Assembly (NCBI GenBank): GCA_015039365.1
Contig: WION01000356.1
Location: 1-53,937, forward strand
Source: Amanita rubescens
Lineage: Eukaryota > Basidiomycota > Agaricomycetes > Agaricales > Amanitaceae
Direction: 5' to 3'
Length of the DNA stretch: 53,937 nucleotides
Shown here: positions 23,290 through 35,309 of the stretch, piece after piece
Layout of the letters: each line of letters starts with the position of its first letter
Numbering within the stretch: position 1 is the first letter of the stretch
The notes under the pieces: model-generated
Told to the model about the DNA's origin: nothing
Seen by the model: the letters and a program-made list of their open reading frames with translations, nothing else
Database searches by the model: none
Made by a program: the position numbers and the translations under genes

Positions 23290-24650
23290 CGCGCTACATT
23301 ACAGTAGGCTGGTAAGAAGAAGCCAAGACACAGTTTTCCGCGAGGCTATACTGTAGCCCTGAAGTAGCAAGAATACGGTGGCGACGGTCTAAATAGGATG
23401 ATTGGTGTCCAGGGCGGGGGCAGGCACTGCCACCAATGCCTCCGATGACACTGCTACCGACGTTGACTTGGAAACCATTCGGTCGGATACAACCTCCGGG
23501 TAATGCTCGCCCAAATCCAATACACTGGCGTAGGTCAATCACAAATACTAAGCGCCATCTAGCAAGTCGCCTACTCCCCCAGCACGGTCCCCACACCCGA
23601 CGCAAAGCCGGTCACGACTGTCTGTTAATACGATGCCCGGTAGACAAGCCAATTCCGGTTTACAGATTGTTTGTAGCGATGTCGCCGGTTGTGAGTAAGG
23701 GCACCTGATTCTTTAAGCAATCGTGGATTTGCATTGGTACCTGCGACGCTGCGAGTCGGGCTGGAGAAGCACCACCTCCGCCAACACTGCAGTAGACTCC
23801 TTTATATTAAACCGAGAATCATCATGTGGCACAGCATACCAGTTTTCTAACCCTGCATCGCCGCTAGAAAAAAAATTGACGTGCCGCGAGATTTAAGTTG
23901 TGCGAGCAAGTAGCAAGCCGAAGGCTCGAAGCTGCATAATCCCAGGGAATCTAGATCTTTTGATCAGACAATAAATAGGGACACATATATGTCCTATAGC
24001 TACACACTGCTATGCATAATTTTCGGATGACCGTGCTTTGGCGCAGGCAATTCAACCCAAGGATGTTTAGCACATTGGCATGTTCTCCAAAGCATCTGGT
24101 CACACGGGTATTCAGTGCTGGTAACCAATGACGTACAGTCGTGTTCACAAAGCTCGCTGGCCCCTGAGTCAGTGATGGTCCTATCGCACGTTGCCAATCG
24201 AGCGTTATGACTGGTTTGACTTCTGGCTATAAAAATCTTGCGGTGCACATGCTTCCCGTCCTTTCAATCAATTGCATTGACACACAAGGGGGGTTCATGA
24301 GAAAAAAGCGGCACATCGCTCGGACGGCAGGCTCCGAGACATCGGACAAACGCCACTACACACTGTATTCGGTTCCAAGCATACGTTCATCTTGAGCGAT
24401 AGAACACGGATAGCTATCCAATCACCGGTGTCAGCGCGATGGATATCACCAGATGACTCGATCGTGGTGGGACAACCGTTCTTGGATCATTCGAGTGTAA
24501 TTGAGCTGAGGAGCTACATTGCTGAGTTGCTACCCGCATCCGAGTCTGCCAGAAATTTCAAAATGTTGAGCGTTCCAGAAAAATGCAACTTTTCTTCATG
24601 AGCATCGTCAACTTTAAGGCAAAAAACAGTCACGACTACTAAATATCATG
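23290..24650 (-). pseudogene. Decayed S53 sedolisin copy
   Basis: On the minus strand, short blocks align with the near-intact sedolisin next door. Near 24450-24350 they match the segment ADTGDWM...ERMLGT (here ADTGDWIAI, then DERMLGTEYSV). Near 23950-23880 they match [20 protein letters not shown] (here PWDYA, AQL, SRG). Near 23490 they match [18 protein letters not shown], and near 23390 TVASIFA. Stops and frame changes break every block. The intron 3' end before the propeptide exon (TTTCTGGCAG) is also shared. It is a relic of a tandem duplication. Confidence 0.75.
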
Positions 24651-25215
24651 CAACGGTACGAGGTTGATGTGACGTTATGTTGAACGTACATGGAGAATGG
24701 GTGTGAGGGTTGGGCGACTCACGAGCAAGCTCTCTGTCCCTCTTTAGGGGGATACTGAATTATTCAGTCGCAGGCGAAAAAGGTAATTGACCTTAATTTG
24801 ACATGGCACTTGCCCGGTCATACTCCCATGCCACAACTTGTCATCAAGCCTTCGGATCAAGAGGAATACCTATTCCTTCAGGAGTGATTGCTTGCGGGAT
24901 GATGCATTTTCATACACAAATTAAAAGACGGACTCGTCTTCTTGGAGTGAGCAGCGAAACTGTTGGTCGTGGCTGGGTTACTAAGTTCAATATCAAGTTG
25001 CTATGCGCGAAACCAGCTGTGTAGACATAAAAAAGATCGTGCATTGGGCCAAAACTGCGGATCGTTAATCATTCAATGGACTGTTATAGGATGTACTCAC
25101 CCCCACGACCCTAAAAGGTTGACATCAATGCGAAGGCATGCGCACGACACCATTAGTAAAAGCACGCATGATATATTACAGCTTCTACGATATTAAGGTG
25201 AACTAAATCAATGCT
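24651..25215. other. Intergenic between sedolisin copies
   Basis: No coding frame was recognised. It probably combines 3' flank of the intact copy and eroded 5' sequence of the relic. Confidence 0.4.
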
Positions 25216-27531
25216 TCAAACGAGGGGCTGTAACTTCAAGAAATCGGGGGTGCCCAATCCAGTAACCTGCAGGTGGAGAATCGTAAACTTGTATCACTAT
25301 CAAATAAGATAGTGTACTTACGGGGTCCCATCCAACCCGCGCGGAGAAGCCTATCATATCATCGGATGAGTTGACCGGAAAAAGACAGTTAGAACGTACC
25401 ATTGGTACCACAGCCTGGATTACTGCCCGATGTGATGTCATTAAAGCCGGGTGAAAGGCTAGAATAAAGAAGAGGGTTGAGGAAGCCGAAAGATGATTTG
25501 CCCCGTGACAGCCTATAGTCATTGAGCAAGGCGAAGATACTAGCGACCGTCTAAAGAAGATGAAAGTAAATAGGCTATAGACTATAGCAACATTGCGAAT
25601 ATTACATACAGGGGAGCTAGGCGCTAGTCCCGTCAACGGCTAAAACGTTCCACCAACTACGATTTGGAAATTGCTTGCCTGGGCTGCAACGTCAGGATAT
25701 GCGCGCCCAGTGGAACTGACAATCGATCAGAATTATAAACACTGGCCCCATTCAGACATTGCTTACTTGTAAAAGGCCCGAATATGTGCCTGCCCTGAGC
25801 GGTCAAGAATGCACTTACGGGCGCCTTCTGATAGGGCGGTTGCGAGAAGTAGTTTGAAAAGCCTCCACCAGAGAAGCTGACTGCAGATTCGGGATTAATG
25901 CCGGTAGTGCCAGCCCACAACCGTGACGAAGGGGCATCTGCATACGTGTTCTCACAAAATTAGCCATTTTGAAGTGACAGCACCACTCACGATGCCGGGA
26001 AAAATGGTTGGAATTTCACCTTGTTCGAGCCAGTCATTGGTTTTGCAGCTACCTGCACCAACACTACAAGACAATTCGATTGCCCGTTATAAAAAAAACA
26101 TCATGTCTCTCACCCATAATCACCACTAGAGAAGAAAAGTGTCGTCCCAGCGAGAACCAAGCTGTGCGAACAGGTTGCAAACGGAATTTGCATAATCGCG
26201 GGGAACCTGAAGAATTATATTGAATAACAAATCGGAAGATAAAAAAAGGATAGCTACGGTCTGTTCATCATCTCCGTATGAAGTACTTATGGTCTGCGGA
26301 ATAGTTGTTTGATTGAGGATGAAATTCAACCAATCCAGATATGGTTCATTGGTGTTGGTCGGGGCAAACGAGTCGTAATTGAAAGGCGGTCGTCCCGCCG
26401 TACTACAGAATAAGACATCCGGTCCAGGGGCCTATTAATTCAGGCTTACCTATAATAAATATTCGGGGTTGGATAAGATATGCTGGTTGTATATTGTATG
26501 TCCAAATTGGCCTTTGATTATCAAACGTTAGCCGGTTATCACGTAGAGCAAATCAATGATGACCTCGACGCCTGGCTTTGACTGATCATCCAGACCACCC
26601 TTAACCTGAATTGTGGTGTAGCTTGAACCAACCGCATTATGTTGGAATTGCTTGAAGAACGTCTAGGAGACAGATGAGTCCCAAAAGCATTAACAAATCC
26701 AGGACACTCCCTTACTTGAAGATCATCTCTATTGGCATATTCTTCAAGGTAGCCAGCCACACCGAGCTTGTTTATGTAAGTAGCTGATGGCACATAGTTG
26801 GTTGTGTTGTATAAAGTTCGCAAGCACGTTGGTGTTATGGCACTTTTGCAGCTTGATGGCGTGCTGGCATCCGTAACAAATTTGGCTTGTGGTTTCAGAA
26901 AACTAGTGTCAGCATGCATGCTTCGCATCGTTCCAAAGTACGTCGTGGGAGCAGCTATATCGATGTGCGCGTGAAGCTCACGAGGAAGAGAATAACCCAT
27001 CGTTCGGACGACACGCTCCGAAGACGCTATATGGTGGTACACATTGTATTTAGTTCCAAGCATACGTTCAGCTTGAGCTATAGAGACGCGGACAGTCATC
27101 CAATCTCCAGTGTCGGTCCGCTGGACAGCATCAGATAAGTCAATGCCGTGGAAGGTCAACCACTGTTCGACCGCTCGAACGGAATCGGGGCGAGGAGCTA
27201 CTAAAGCGTCTGCTTCTTCTTTGCTAAGATGTTGTCCGTATCTGCCAGAAACGTCAAAGCACTAAACATTCGGCAGAAATGGCGCTGCTCACCTCTCATG
27301 GAAGGGGTTGCTTGTCTCCATCAGGTTGGTAACAAGTTGGTCGAACTTGCCCTGTTTGAGACCGATTCGCAAATCAAACAAGTAGTCAGATGGAGCAGCA
27401 GATTCGAAACTCCAGCCTTTTGGAATTTCTACCCAAGAGTGTTTCTCGGCGAAATCATCCCAGCGACTCTCCATGGGATGCCCAAAGGCGAGACGCGCTA
27501 CACCGAGAATAAGAATCGAACCCCAAAACAT
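25216..27531 (-). CDS. Secreted S53 sedolisin (tripeptidyl-peptidase-like), frame broken by single-base changes
   Basis: Signal peptide [17 protein letters not shown], then a propeptide ([35 protein letters not shown]) and a catalytic domain. The active-site E and D lie in PGVE-ANLDIQY across a splice. The Asp region reads SYGDDEQT, the Ser region DGTSA, and the Ca-site region [18 protein letters not shown]. It ends [16 protein letters not shown]. About ten short introns are needed. From 26150 downstream, single-base insertions (26149, 26032, 25912, 25791, about 25770, 25619) and one deletion (about 25647) interrupt the frame, each placeable at a third codon position. Known: sedolisins are acid serine peptidases secreted by fungi. 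It is either a young pseudogene or an intact gene with sequence errors, and I favour the latter. Confidence 0.85.
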
Positions 27532-28619
27532 CTTTGCGAGCCGAGGGGAGGAAGTTAGCGCGATGCATGGACATTACAGAACGTGGGGTTTATATAACAA
27601 CATTCCTTCTGTTAATCGGCACCAACAGGGTCAAGCGTAATCGATGTAATTAGATTTCATGCTTGCCTCTACGAACCAAAAACCGGTGCATATCTTTCAC
27701 GTCTTTCCTCGTTGTTGTCTTCCATGTTTCTCTAGCTATATCAGAGTCGCCCGATGCTGTTGTCAGACGGGAATTTAAACGATTTAGTCCTAATCGTCGA
27801 GAATATTGCGAGTTCCGAGTAAGTAAACGAAAGCTACGTAACGTGCTCGAGCTAGACTAAAAATGTAATTATAGTTAGTGACGTATCCGTGATCAGGGTT
27901 GTTCTCCCATACTTGACGTTAGAATGTTTGGAATCCGATTGGCCTACTTTGAGAATGCGTGGTTTCAGCGGAAAAGCACGTCTAAGCCCGTGATCGTATG
28001 GAAGGCAAGATAACGTAGTAAAAACGTGAACGCGAAGCCACAAAAGAGAGACTCTGCGATTGAATATTTGCCCCGACAAATAAATTGAGATGCCGGGGGA
28101 TCCTCCAGCGATTCCGAATGATGCAAAGCGGTTATATCTCACCGCCATTCCTGTGTGTAGGACTGGCCGCCGGCGCTATCCGTTAGGTAATCTTGGCACC
28201 AAGTCGGATCCGCGAAAGACAGCGAACATTTCTCACGGTCGACACGTTCTCTGCCATTGGTGACGAACGAACGTAGCGGTTGAGTCATTCCTTTTGTGCT
28301 GTCGGGATGGTCCCGGTCAATGTCGCGGGAGTCGCAAACTTAAGCTCACGTCCCTCGTCTACGGGCTACGCCTAGCTATAAGCTGAGCGCCAAGGGCCAT
28401 TCTTTCTAGTCGACTAGTAGAGGCGTCTCTCGGCACCACCACGCGCGCGATGAGCCCATCTTATTAGGCTTACAGCCTTTCATCAGGGGGCCTCCTTTTA
28501 TCATTGGACCGATCGACCGAACGGTATGATTAGATTTTGAGTCGCGAGCGGTGTTAGCAATTTAACAAACTTCGAGCCTGAGAACGAGAAGGATGGAAGT
28601 GACATTCAATGATCAATAA
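27532..28619. other. Intergenic, no gene seen
   Basis: Holds the sedolisin promoter and the 3' flank of the next F-box unit. The stretch from about 28478 resembles 32310-32457 downstream of the other unit, so the duplicated block includes this 3' flank. Confidence 0.5.
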
Positions 28620-31499
28620 TCATTCCTGTTCAAAACTGATATGCTCCGCTTCGACAAAGTCAAACTCAATCCCCATGGTTTCGCACAATGATTCCAGACT
28701 CTCCAGCGCATCATCTGAGGGCCCATCCCACACATTCTTCGTCCCTAGCTTCAGTTCCTGGAGGCCTTCAACGCTGGCGTCCGCTGTAGAATTGCGATTT
28801 ATGATCATTTCTTGCAGTGCTTTGAGGTGTTTGTCACCAAGGCGCGAGTAGCTGATGGATAATGAATCCAAGAGTTGTAGCGGTAGCTGTCGTGGCTGAG
28901 TTGCGTCGGCGGTTGATTGTGTCCCAGCAAGCCATTTAAGCATTCCAAACGAAAACACGCCGTCAAGCGACAATTCCTCAAGATACGGCATGTATGGCAA
29001 AACTCCCTTGAGAGCCCCTGGTGCATTGGCCCGTTGTTTCCAAGATAATCTGCTGAGCTCGCATTTCGATCTGTGGAGGAAGTCTATTATTATCCCAGCG
29101 TTATTAGGATTACTGGTCGTGAGCTCGAACTCCAGCTCGCCTAATTCAGGCGTTTCTAGGATGGTAAAGAGGAACAACCCTTTGGTGGACAGACATTCCA
29201 GGTGCGGAAGCTTGATGATTATGTTGGTGTTCCCCACACTTTCAAAGTCAAATTTGCCAGAGATGGTGAGCGCCACTAGATTAACGGTCTGTTGAAGGGT
29301 AGTGATGATTATCTGAGGGTCGTCTGGCCAATCGAGGTGAAGATCAGTCAGTAAAGCCCAATTGAACCTGCATGGCACGTCCGAGAGACAGCGAAGCTCG
29401 AGACGCGTCAATTGTGGTGTGTCCTCAAAGACGTCAGCGACTTGAGAGAATAAAGTGTCATCGTGGTCAGGTCTTTCCATCTCGTCATGATATGGTAGAT
29501 AGAGATCCAAGCTTTGTAATACTGGAAGACGGTTTTTGACGCTGCAAAGCAATAAAACCTCTGGTAGTTGCATTTGCATTGATACATCTTTCCACTGCAT
29601 TGAATGATCCACGAGTTTTGAGAGAACGAGCCGCACGTAGGAAACATTCTCAGTGCGATAAGGTTCCTCCACGTACAAGTCGAAGGAGAATGGTGCTCCA
29701 TGCGTGGCAGCGAGAAAGAAATCTAACATTGCCATGGTGCGCCCGGTGTCCGTTTGTCCATTATGGTCTTCAGGCCGCTCTGTCTCGGTCTCATTCGCAG
29801 ATTGTGGCATTATGAGTCGTGGACAGGACTTTAATTTCTCTATCTGGATTTCACTCCAGAAATCGCGCTGCATTGACATAAAAATAGCTCTCCATTTGGA
29901 GCAAATTTGGCCAAGGTACCATGGAAACTTGTACGCTTCCAGAACTGGCAAAAGTGAAGAAAGGTGTGAAAAGATCTCGCGCACAATGTCTGCGGGTATG
30001 GTCAAGCCTTGCACGTTCAACGGTTTGACGATTTTACTGTGTGAGAAGCCTGAGTTCAGAACGTCGAACGTGTATATAAAACAACATGAATCTTACGCTG
30101 CGCGCGATTTCTGTTCGACAGATATAGGCAATTGTATGACCTTGAAGTCCTTTGGATTAAATGATCGGATAAATCGAAAATCGATCCTCTTGTCCTTGCA
30201 CAATGATTCTAGACTCTTCAATACAGCAGATGACCCCCTCCAAGATAAATCAGTATATATGACCAATTCCCGTAGGCCTTCAACGCTTTTATCAATCATG
30301 GAATCGCGATATGTGACCATTTCTTGCACTGCTTCGAGGTCATTGCCCTCGATTTCTGACCAGCAGTTTAAGGATAATGAATGTAAGCGTCGTAATGGCA
30401 GCCCTTGTGGCTCGGTTTCGTTCGTGCCCGATTCTGACCTAGCAAGCCATTTAACCAGGTCAACTAGAAATTCGTCATGCCAGAGTAACAATTTCTCGAG
30501 ATTCGGCGTGTATGATAAAATCTCTGTGAGAACCGGTAATTTGATGTCCCTTGAGGTTAGCCTGGAGAGGTCGCAGTTTGATCTGAGGAGGAATTCTATC
30601 ATTATCCTGGCAATATCGGAGTTCCCCTCCTTGAACGAGATTTTCAGCTCTTCCAATGCAGGAGTTTCTAGGATGGTTAAGAAAAACGACTCTCTGACTG
30701 ACAGATATTTCAGACGCGGAAGCTTGATGATTGCGGTATCCCCGATGTTCTCCCAGTCGGCATGAAAAGGCTTTGTGTCATTGAGGGAGAATTCCTCTAG
30801 ATTAATAGCCTGTCGAAGGATGTTGATAACGAGCTGAGGGCTGTCTGAGAACGAACTGAGGTGAATGCTGGTCAGCAGAGCCCAGTTGAACCTCCACCCC
30901 AAGTCCGAGAGACAGTAAAGTTTGATTCGTGTCAAAAGCGGTGCGTTCTCAAAGAGCTTGCCCATTTGAAGTAATAAAGTGGAATCGTGGTTGGATGTTT
31001 TCGTCTCGAGATGAATTGGCAGAATGAGCTCCAAGCTTTTTAACAATGGAACACGGTTTTTGACGCTACGGAGCAAGAAAAACTCTGGTACCCGCAGTTC
31101 CATTGATGCATTCACCCATTGCATGGAACAATCCCGGAGTTTGGAAAGAATGAGCTGCACGGCGGGAGCTTCATTGACATAATAATACTTCTCCTTGTAC
31201 AAAGTGAAGGAAAACGGTGCTCCGCTTGTGACATTGAGAAAGAATGTTAACATTGCCATAACATCTGCGGAGTCTGGTTGTAGACCACGGTCTTCGGGCC
31301 GCTCTATCTGTATTTCATTCCAGAAATAGGGCTGCATCGATAAAAAGATAGCTCTCCATTTGGAGCAAACTTGGCCAAGGTACCACGGGAACTTGTATGG
31401 TTCCAGAAGTCGCAAAGGTGAAGACAAGTGCGAAAAGATCTCGCATGAAACTTCTGAGGGAATATGGCGCGTGGAGCACACCACCATTTCGGATGCCAT
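28620..31499 (-). CDS. Two-module F-box/LRR protein, unit 2
   Basis: Exon 31499-30097 encodes a first F-box/LRR module (HIPSEVSCEIFSHLSS, FPWYLGQVCSKWRAIFLS), and exon 30036-28620 a second (IPADIVREIFSHLSS, FPWYLGQICSKWRAIFMS). A 60-nt intron (30037-30096, GTAAGA...CACAG, phase 2) joins them, giving 939 aa. Unspliced, the first module ends at the TAA inside that donor. The second module has no usable ATG of its own: the equivalent start in unit 1 is ACG here. That argues for the fusion. LRRs alternate through both modules. Known: F-box proteins select SCF substrates. Another 54-nt intron (31532-31585) lies in the 5' leader. The protein ends EAEHISFEQE. Confidence 0.85.
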
Positions 31500-31659
31500 T
31501 GAGCGAGTCGTTCATCAAAGAAGTAATTTGACTGCAGGAGAGGCCTGAGTTCAGAATGTTGAACATGAATATAGTTGAACCTTACACTTGACGGTGTACT
31601 TCGATGCTGTGGCTGGAGTGAAATATTCAATTGAATGAGTCCCTGAAGTCTGCACCTAG

Positions 31660-31675
31660 CTCGGTAAATTCCGAG
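31660..31675. promoter_or_regulatory. Palindromic element upstream of F-box unit 2
   Basis: CTCGGTAAATTCCGAG lies in the duplicated promoter. It corresponds to the longer palindrome upstream of unit 1. Possible operator for a dimeric factor; unproven. Confidence 0.35.
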
Positions 31676-31969
31676 CTTGTCACTTTCGACACACATGGTG
31701 TAGCGTCCAGAGCTTCTTTAACAACCGTAACCACATTATTTAACAGCTAGGTATATATCTTATATCTTATTTGAGTCCCCTACCTATGATTGTAATATAA
31801 GATGAGCGAACTCTAGTAGGGTCCTTACTCAAGGGCACTTTGAGAAGCACCACATTAGACTTTGAATCTAGTAGGGTTGGTGATCCAACAAGATGTGGGC
31901 TTGAGAACGAGAGAATAGAGATATGAAGGTATCATTCCTGCCGAGCTGCTCGAAAGATCTAGGGAAACG

Positions 31970-32300
31970 TATATGTAACGGTATAATCCCGTCGCGTTGG
32001 ATCCCATCTGGCAAATCAAAAGTCAATCTCCTCAACCTCACATGATGATTCCAGACTCTTCATAACACCCTATATTGGTGTATGAACAGTTCCTATAGGC
32101 CATCGACGCTGTTGTCAACCATGGAATTGTGTGATCATTTCTTGCGCTGCTTACATAATTGAGTTGACCGTCACAGATATCTGACGCCGGAAGGATAATG
32201 AATCCAATTGCAAGCGTCGTAGCGACGGCACTTGTTGCTCGGCTTCTTCAGTACTTGATTCCGACTCCGTAGGTCGCTTTAACTCTAGATCGTAGTCAGA
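31970..32300 (-). pseudogene. F-box/LRR relic between the two units
   Basis: Minus-strand sequence matches the C-terminal ~110 codons of the first-module type (compare 30150-30470 and 33990-34290): the segments around CAATGATTCTAGACTCTTC, ATTTCTTGC and GGATAATGAATG recur with many changes, and no frame survives. It marks an earlier or unequal tandem duplication. Confidence 0.75.
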
Positions 32301-32456
32301 CACAGCCCAAGGGGCCTCCCTTAATCATCAGGTCGATCGACCGAAAGGTATGGTTCATTAGACTTTGAGCCGCAAGTGGTGTTAACGAACAAGCGGGATG
32401 GAAGTGATATTCTATAATTCCTGTTCAAAACTGCTAGTATGCTCTCTAAAGATTTA

Positions 32457-35309
32457 TTAGTTACTGCCCTCTTCGACAAAGTCAAATTCAATCCCCATGT
32501 TTTCACACAATGATTCCAGACTATCCAGCACATCATCTGACCCACACCACTCTTTGTTCGTCTTTAACTTCAGTTCCTGTAGGACTTTGACCCTGGCGTC
32601 TACCGTAGGATTGCGATTTATGATCATTTCTTGCAGTGCTTTGACGTGTTGGTCACGAAGGCGCGAGTAGCTGGTGATGGATAATGAATCCAAGAGTCGT
32701 AGCGGTAGCCGTCGTGGCTGGGTTGCGTTGGCGGTTGATTGTGCCCCAGCAAGCCATTGAAGCACTTCAAATGGAAATACACCATCAATGGACAATTCGT
32801 CAAGATGCCGCGTGTGTGACAAAACTCTCCTGAGAACCCCTGGTGCATCGGCCTCTTGTGTCCAAGATAATGCGTCGAGCTGGCATTGTGATCTATGGAG
32901 GAAGTCTATTATTATCCCAGCGTAAATGGGGTTATTGGTCGTGTGCTCGAACTCCAGCTCGCCTAATTCGGGCGTTTCTAGGATGATAAAGAGGAACAGC
33001 CCTTTGGTAGACAGATATGCCAGGTGCGGAAGCTTAATTTGGACCATGTTAATGTTCTCCATCTTCTCGCAGTCAAGATCGCCGGGGATGGTGAGCGCCA
33101 GTAGATTAACGGTCTGTTGAAGGGTAGTGATGATCGTCTGAGGGTCGTCTTGCCAGTCGAGGTGAAGACCAGTCAGTGAAGCCCAGTTGAACCTGAACGG
33201 CACTTCCGAGAGGCAGCGAAGTTCGAGATGCGTCAATTGTGGTGCGTCCTCAAAAACGCCGGCGACTTGGGTGACATCGTGGTCGGATGTTTCCATGTCG
33301 TCACGATGTGGTAGATAAAGCTCCAAGTCTTGTAGCATCGGAAGACGGTTTTTGACGCCATCGAGTAATAAAACCTCTGGCAATTGCAGTTGCATTGATA
33401 CTTCTTTCCACTGCTTTGAATGATCCACGAGCTTTGAGAGAACGAGCCGCACGTAGGGAACATCCTCAGTGAGATAAGGTTCCTCCACGAACAAGTCGAA
33501 GGAGAACGGTGCTCCATGTGTGGCGGCGAGAAAGAAATCTAACATTGCCATAGCGCGCTCGGAGTCTGTTTGTCCATCAGGCTGCTCTGTCTCGGCCTCA
33601 TTCGCAGATTGTGGCATTACGAGTCGTGGCCAGTACTTGAATTTAGGCTGCTCTATCTGAATTTCATTCCAGAATTCGTCCTGCATTGACATGAAAATAG
33701 CTCTCCATTTAGAGCAAATTTGGCCAAGGTACCATGGAAACTGGTATGCTTCCAGAACTCGCAAAGGTGAAGAAAGGTGTGAAAAGATCTCGCGCACAAT
33801 GTTTGCGGGTATGGTCGAGCCTTGCACGTTCAACGGTTTAATGATTTTACTGCGTGAGAAATCCGAGTTCAAAACGTCGAACATATATATAAAACAACAT
33901 GAATCTTACGCTGCTTGCGATTTCTGTCCATAATTGCCACTGGCAATCTCTCGAATAGATATAGGCAATTGTATGATCTTGACGTCCATTGGATCAAACG
34001 ATCGGATGAATCGAAAATCGATCCTCTTGTCCTTGCACAACGATTCCAGACTCTTCAACACAGCGGGTGACCCAATCCAAGATAAATCAGTATATATGGC
34101 CAATTCCCGTAGGCTTTCGACGCTTTTGTTGGAATCGCGATGCGTGACCATTTCTTGCACTGCTTTGAGGTCGTTCTCATGGATATCTGACCAGCAGTTT
34201 AAGGATAATGAATGTAAGCGTCGTAGTGGCAGTTCTTGTGGCTTGACTTCGTCAGCGCTTGATTCTGACCTAGTAAGCCATTTAACCAGGTCGACTAAAA
34301 ATTCGTCGTGCCACAGTAACAATTTCTCGAGATTCGGCGCGTATGATAAAATCTCTGTGAGAACCGGTAATTTGATCCCCCTCAAGCTTAGCCTGGAGAG
34401 GTCGCAGCCCGATCTGAGGATGAACTCTATCATTGTCCTGGCGTTATTGGAGTTTTCCTCCTTGAACTCGATCATCAGCTCTTCCAATGCAGGAGTTTTT
34501 AGGATGGTTAAGAAAAACGACGCTCGAATTGCCAGATATTTCAGACGCAGAAGCCTGATCATTCCAGTGTTACCGATGTTCTCCCAGTTGGTGTCCCCGG
34601 ACTTTGTGCCGTCGAGTGTGAACTCCTCTAGATTAATGGCTTGTCGAAGGGTAGTGATAATGAGCTGAGGGCTGTCCGAGAACCAACAGAGGTGAAGGCT
34701 GGTCAGCCGAGCCCAGTTGAACCTCCACCCCATGTCCGAGAGACAGGTAAGTTTGATTCGCATCAAACGTGGTGCGTTGTCAAAGAGCAAGCCCAATTGA
34801 AGTAATGAAGTGGGATCGTGGTTGGATGTTTCCGTCTCGAGATGAATGGGCAAAATGAGCTCCAAGCTTTTTAACAATGGAACGCGGTTTTTGACACTAC
34901 GGAGTAATAACAACTCTGATATCCGCAGTTCCATTGACGCATTCACCCATTGCATGGAATAATCCCGGAGTTTGGAAAGAATGAGCTCCGCGTCGGGAAC
35001 TTGACTCTCCTTGTACAAAGTGAAGGAAAACGGTGCACCACTTGTGACATTGAGAAAGAATGTTAATATTGCCATAATACGTGCGGAGTCTGGCTGTCGA
35101 TCACGGTCTTCAGGCCGCTCTATCTGTATTTTGTTCCAGAAGTAGGGCTGCATCGATAAAAAGGTGGCTCTCCATTCGGAGCAAACTTGGCCAAGGTACC
35201 ATGGGAACTTGTATGGTTCCAGAAGTCGCAAAGGAGACGACAAGTGCGAAAAGATCTCGCATGAAACTTCTGAGGGAATGCGGCGCGTGGAGCGCATTTC
35301 AGATGCCAT
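32457..35309 (-). CDS. Two-module F-box/LRR protein, unit 1
   Basis: Exon 35309-33910 (RIPSEVSCEIFSHLSS module) joins exon 33849-32457 (IPANIVREIFSHLSS module) through a 60-nt phase-2 intron, 33850-33909, with donor GTAAGA and acceptor CGCAG, giving 930 aa. The first module's stop codon (TAA, 33908-33906) is part of the donor. An ATG for a separate second gene exists at 33884, only 21 bp after that stop and in the same frame, so an unspliced transcript could also encode two proteins. A 57-nt intron (35338-35394) in the 5' leader has almost the same 3' sequence as the internal one (TTCAACATTCTGAACTCAGG against TTCGACGTTTTGAACTCGGA). Both modules therefore derive from one gene with a 5' intron. 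Likely SCF substrate adaptor. Confidence 0.85.

Noticed and set aside
25330..25345. Apparent extra base in the VGWDP segment of the sedolisin
   Set aside because: On rereading, the bases are GTT GGA TGG GAC CCC, which is in frame; no indel here.
29704..30765. 353-codon plus frame antisense to the F-box module
   Set aside because: Shadow of the F-box coding strand; no family features.
33885..33905. Two separate F-box genes with a 21-bp intergenic gap
   Set aside because: The stop is part of a good splice donor, the second module's start is lost in the sister unit, and the spliced frame is perfect in both units.
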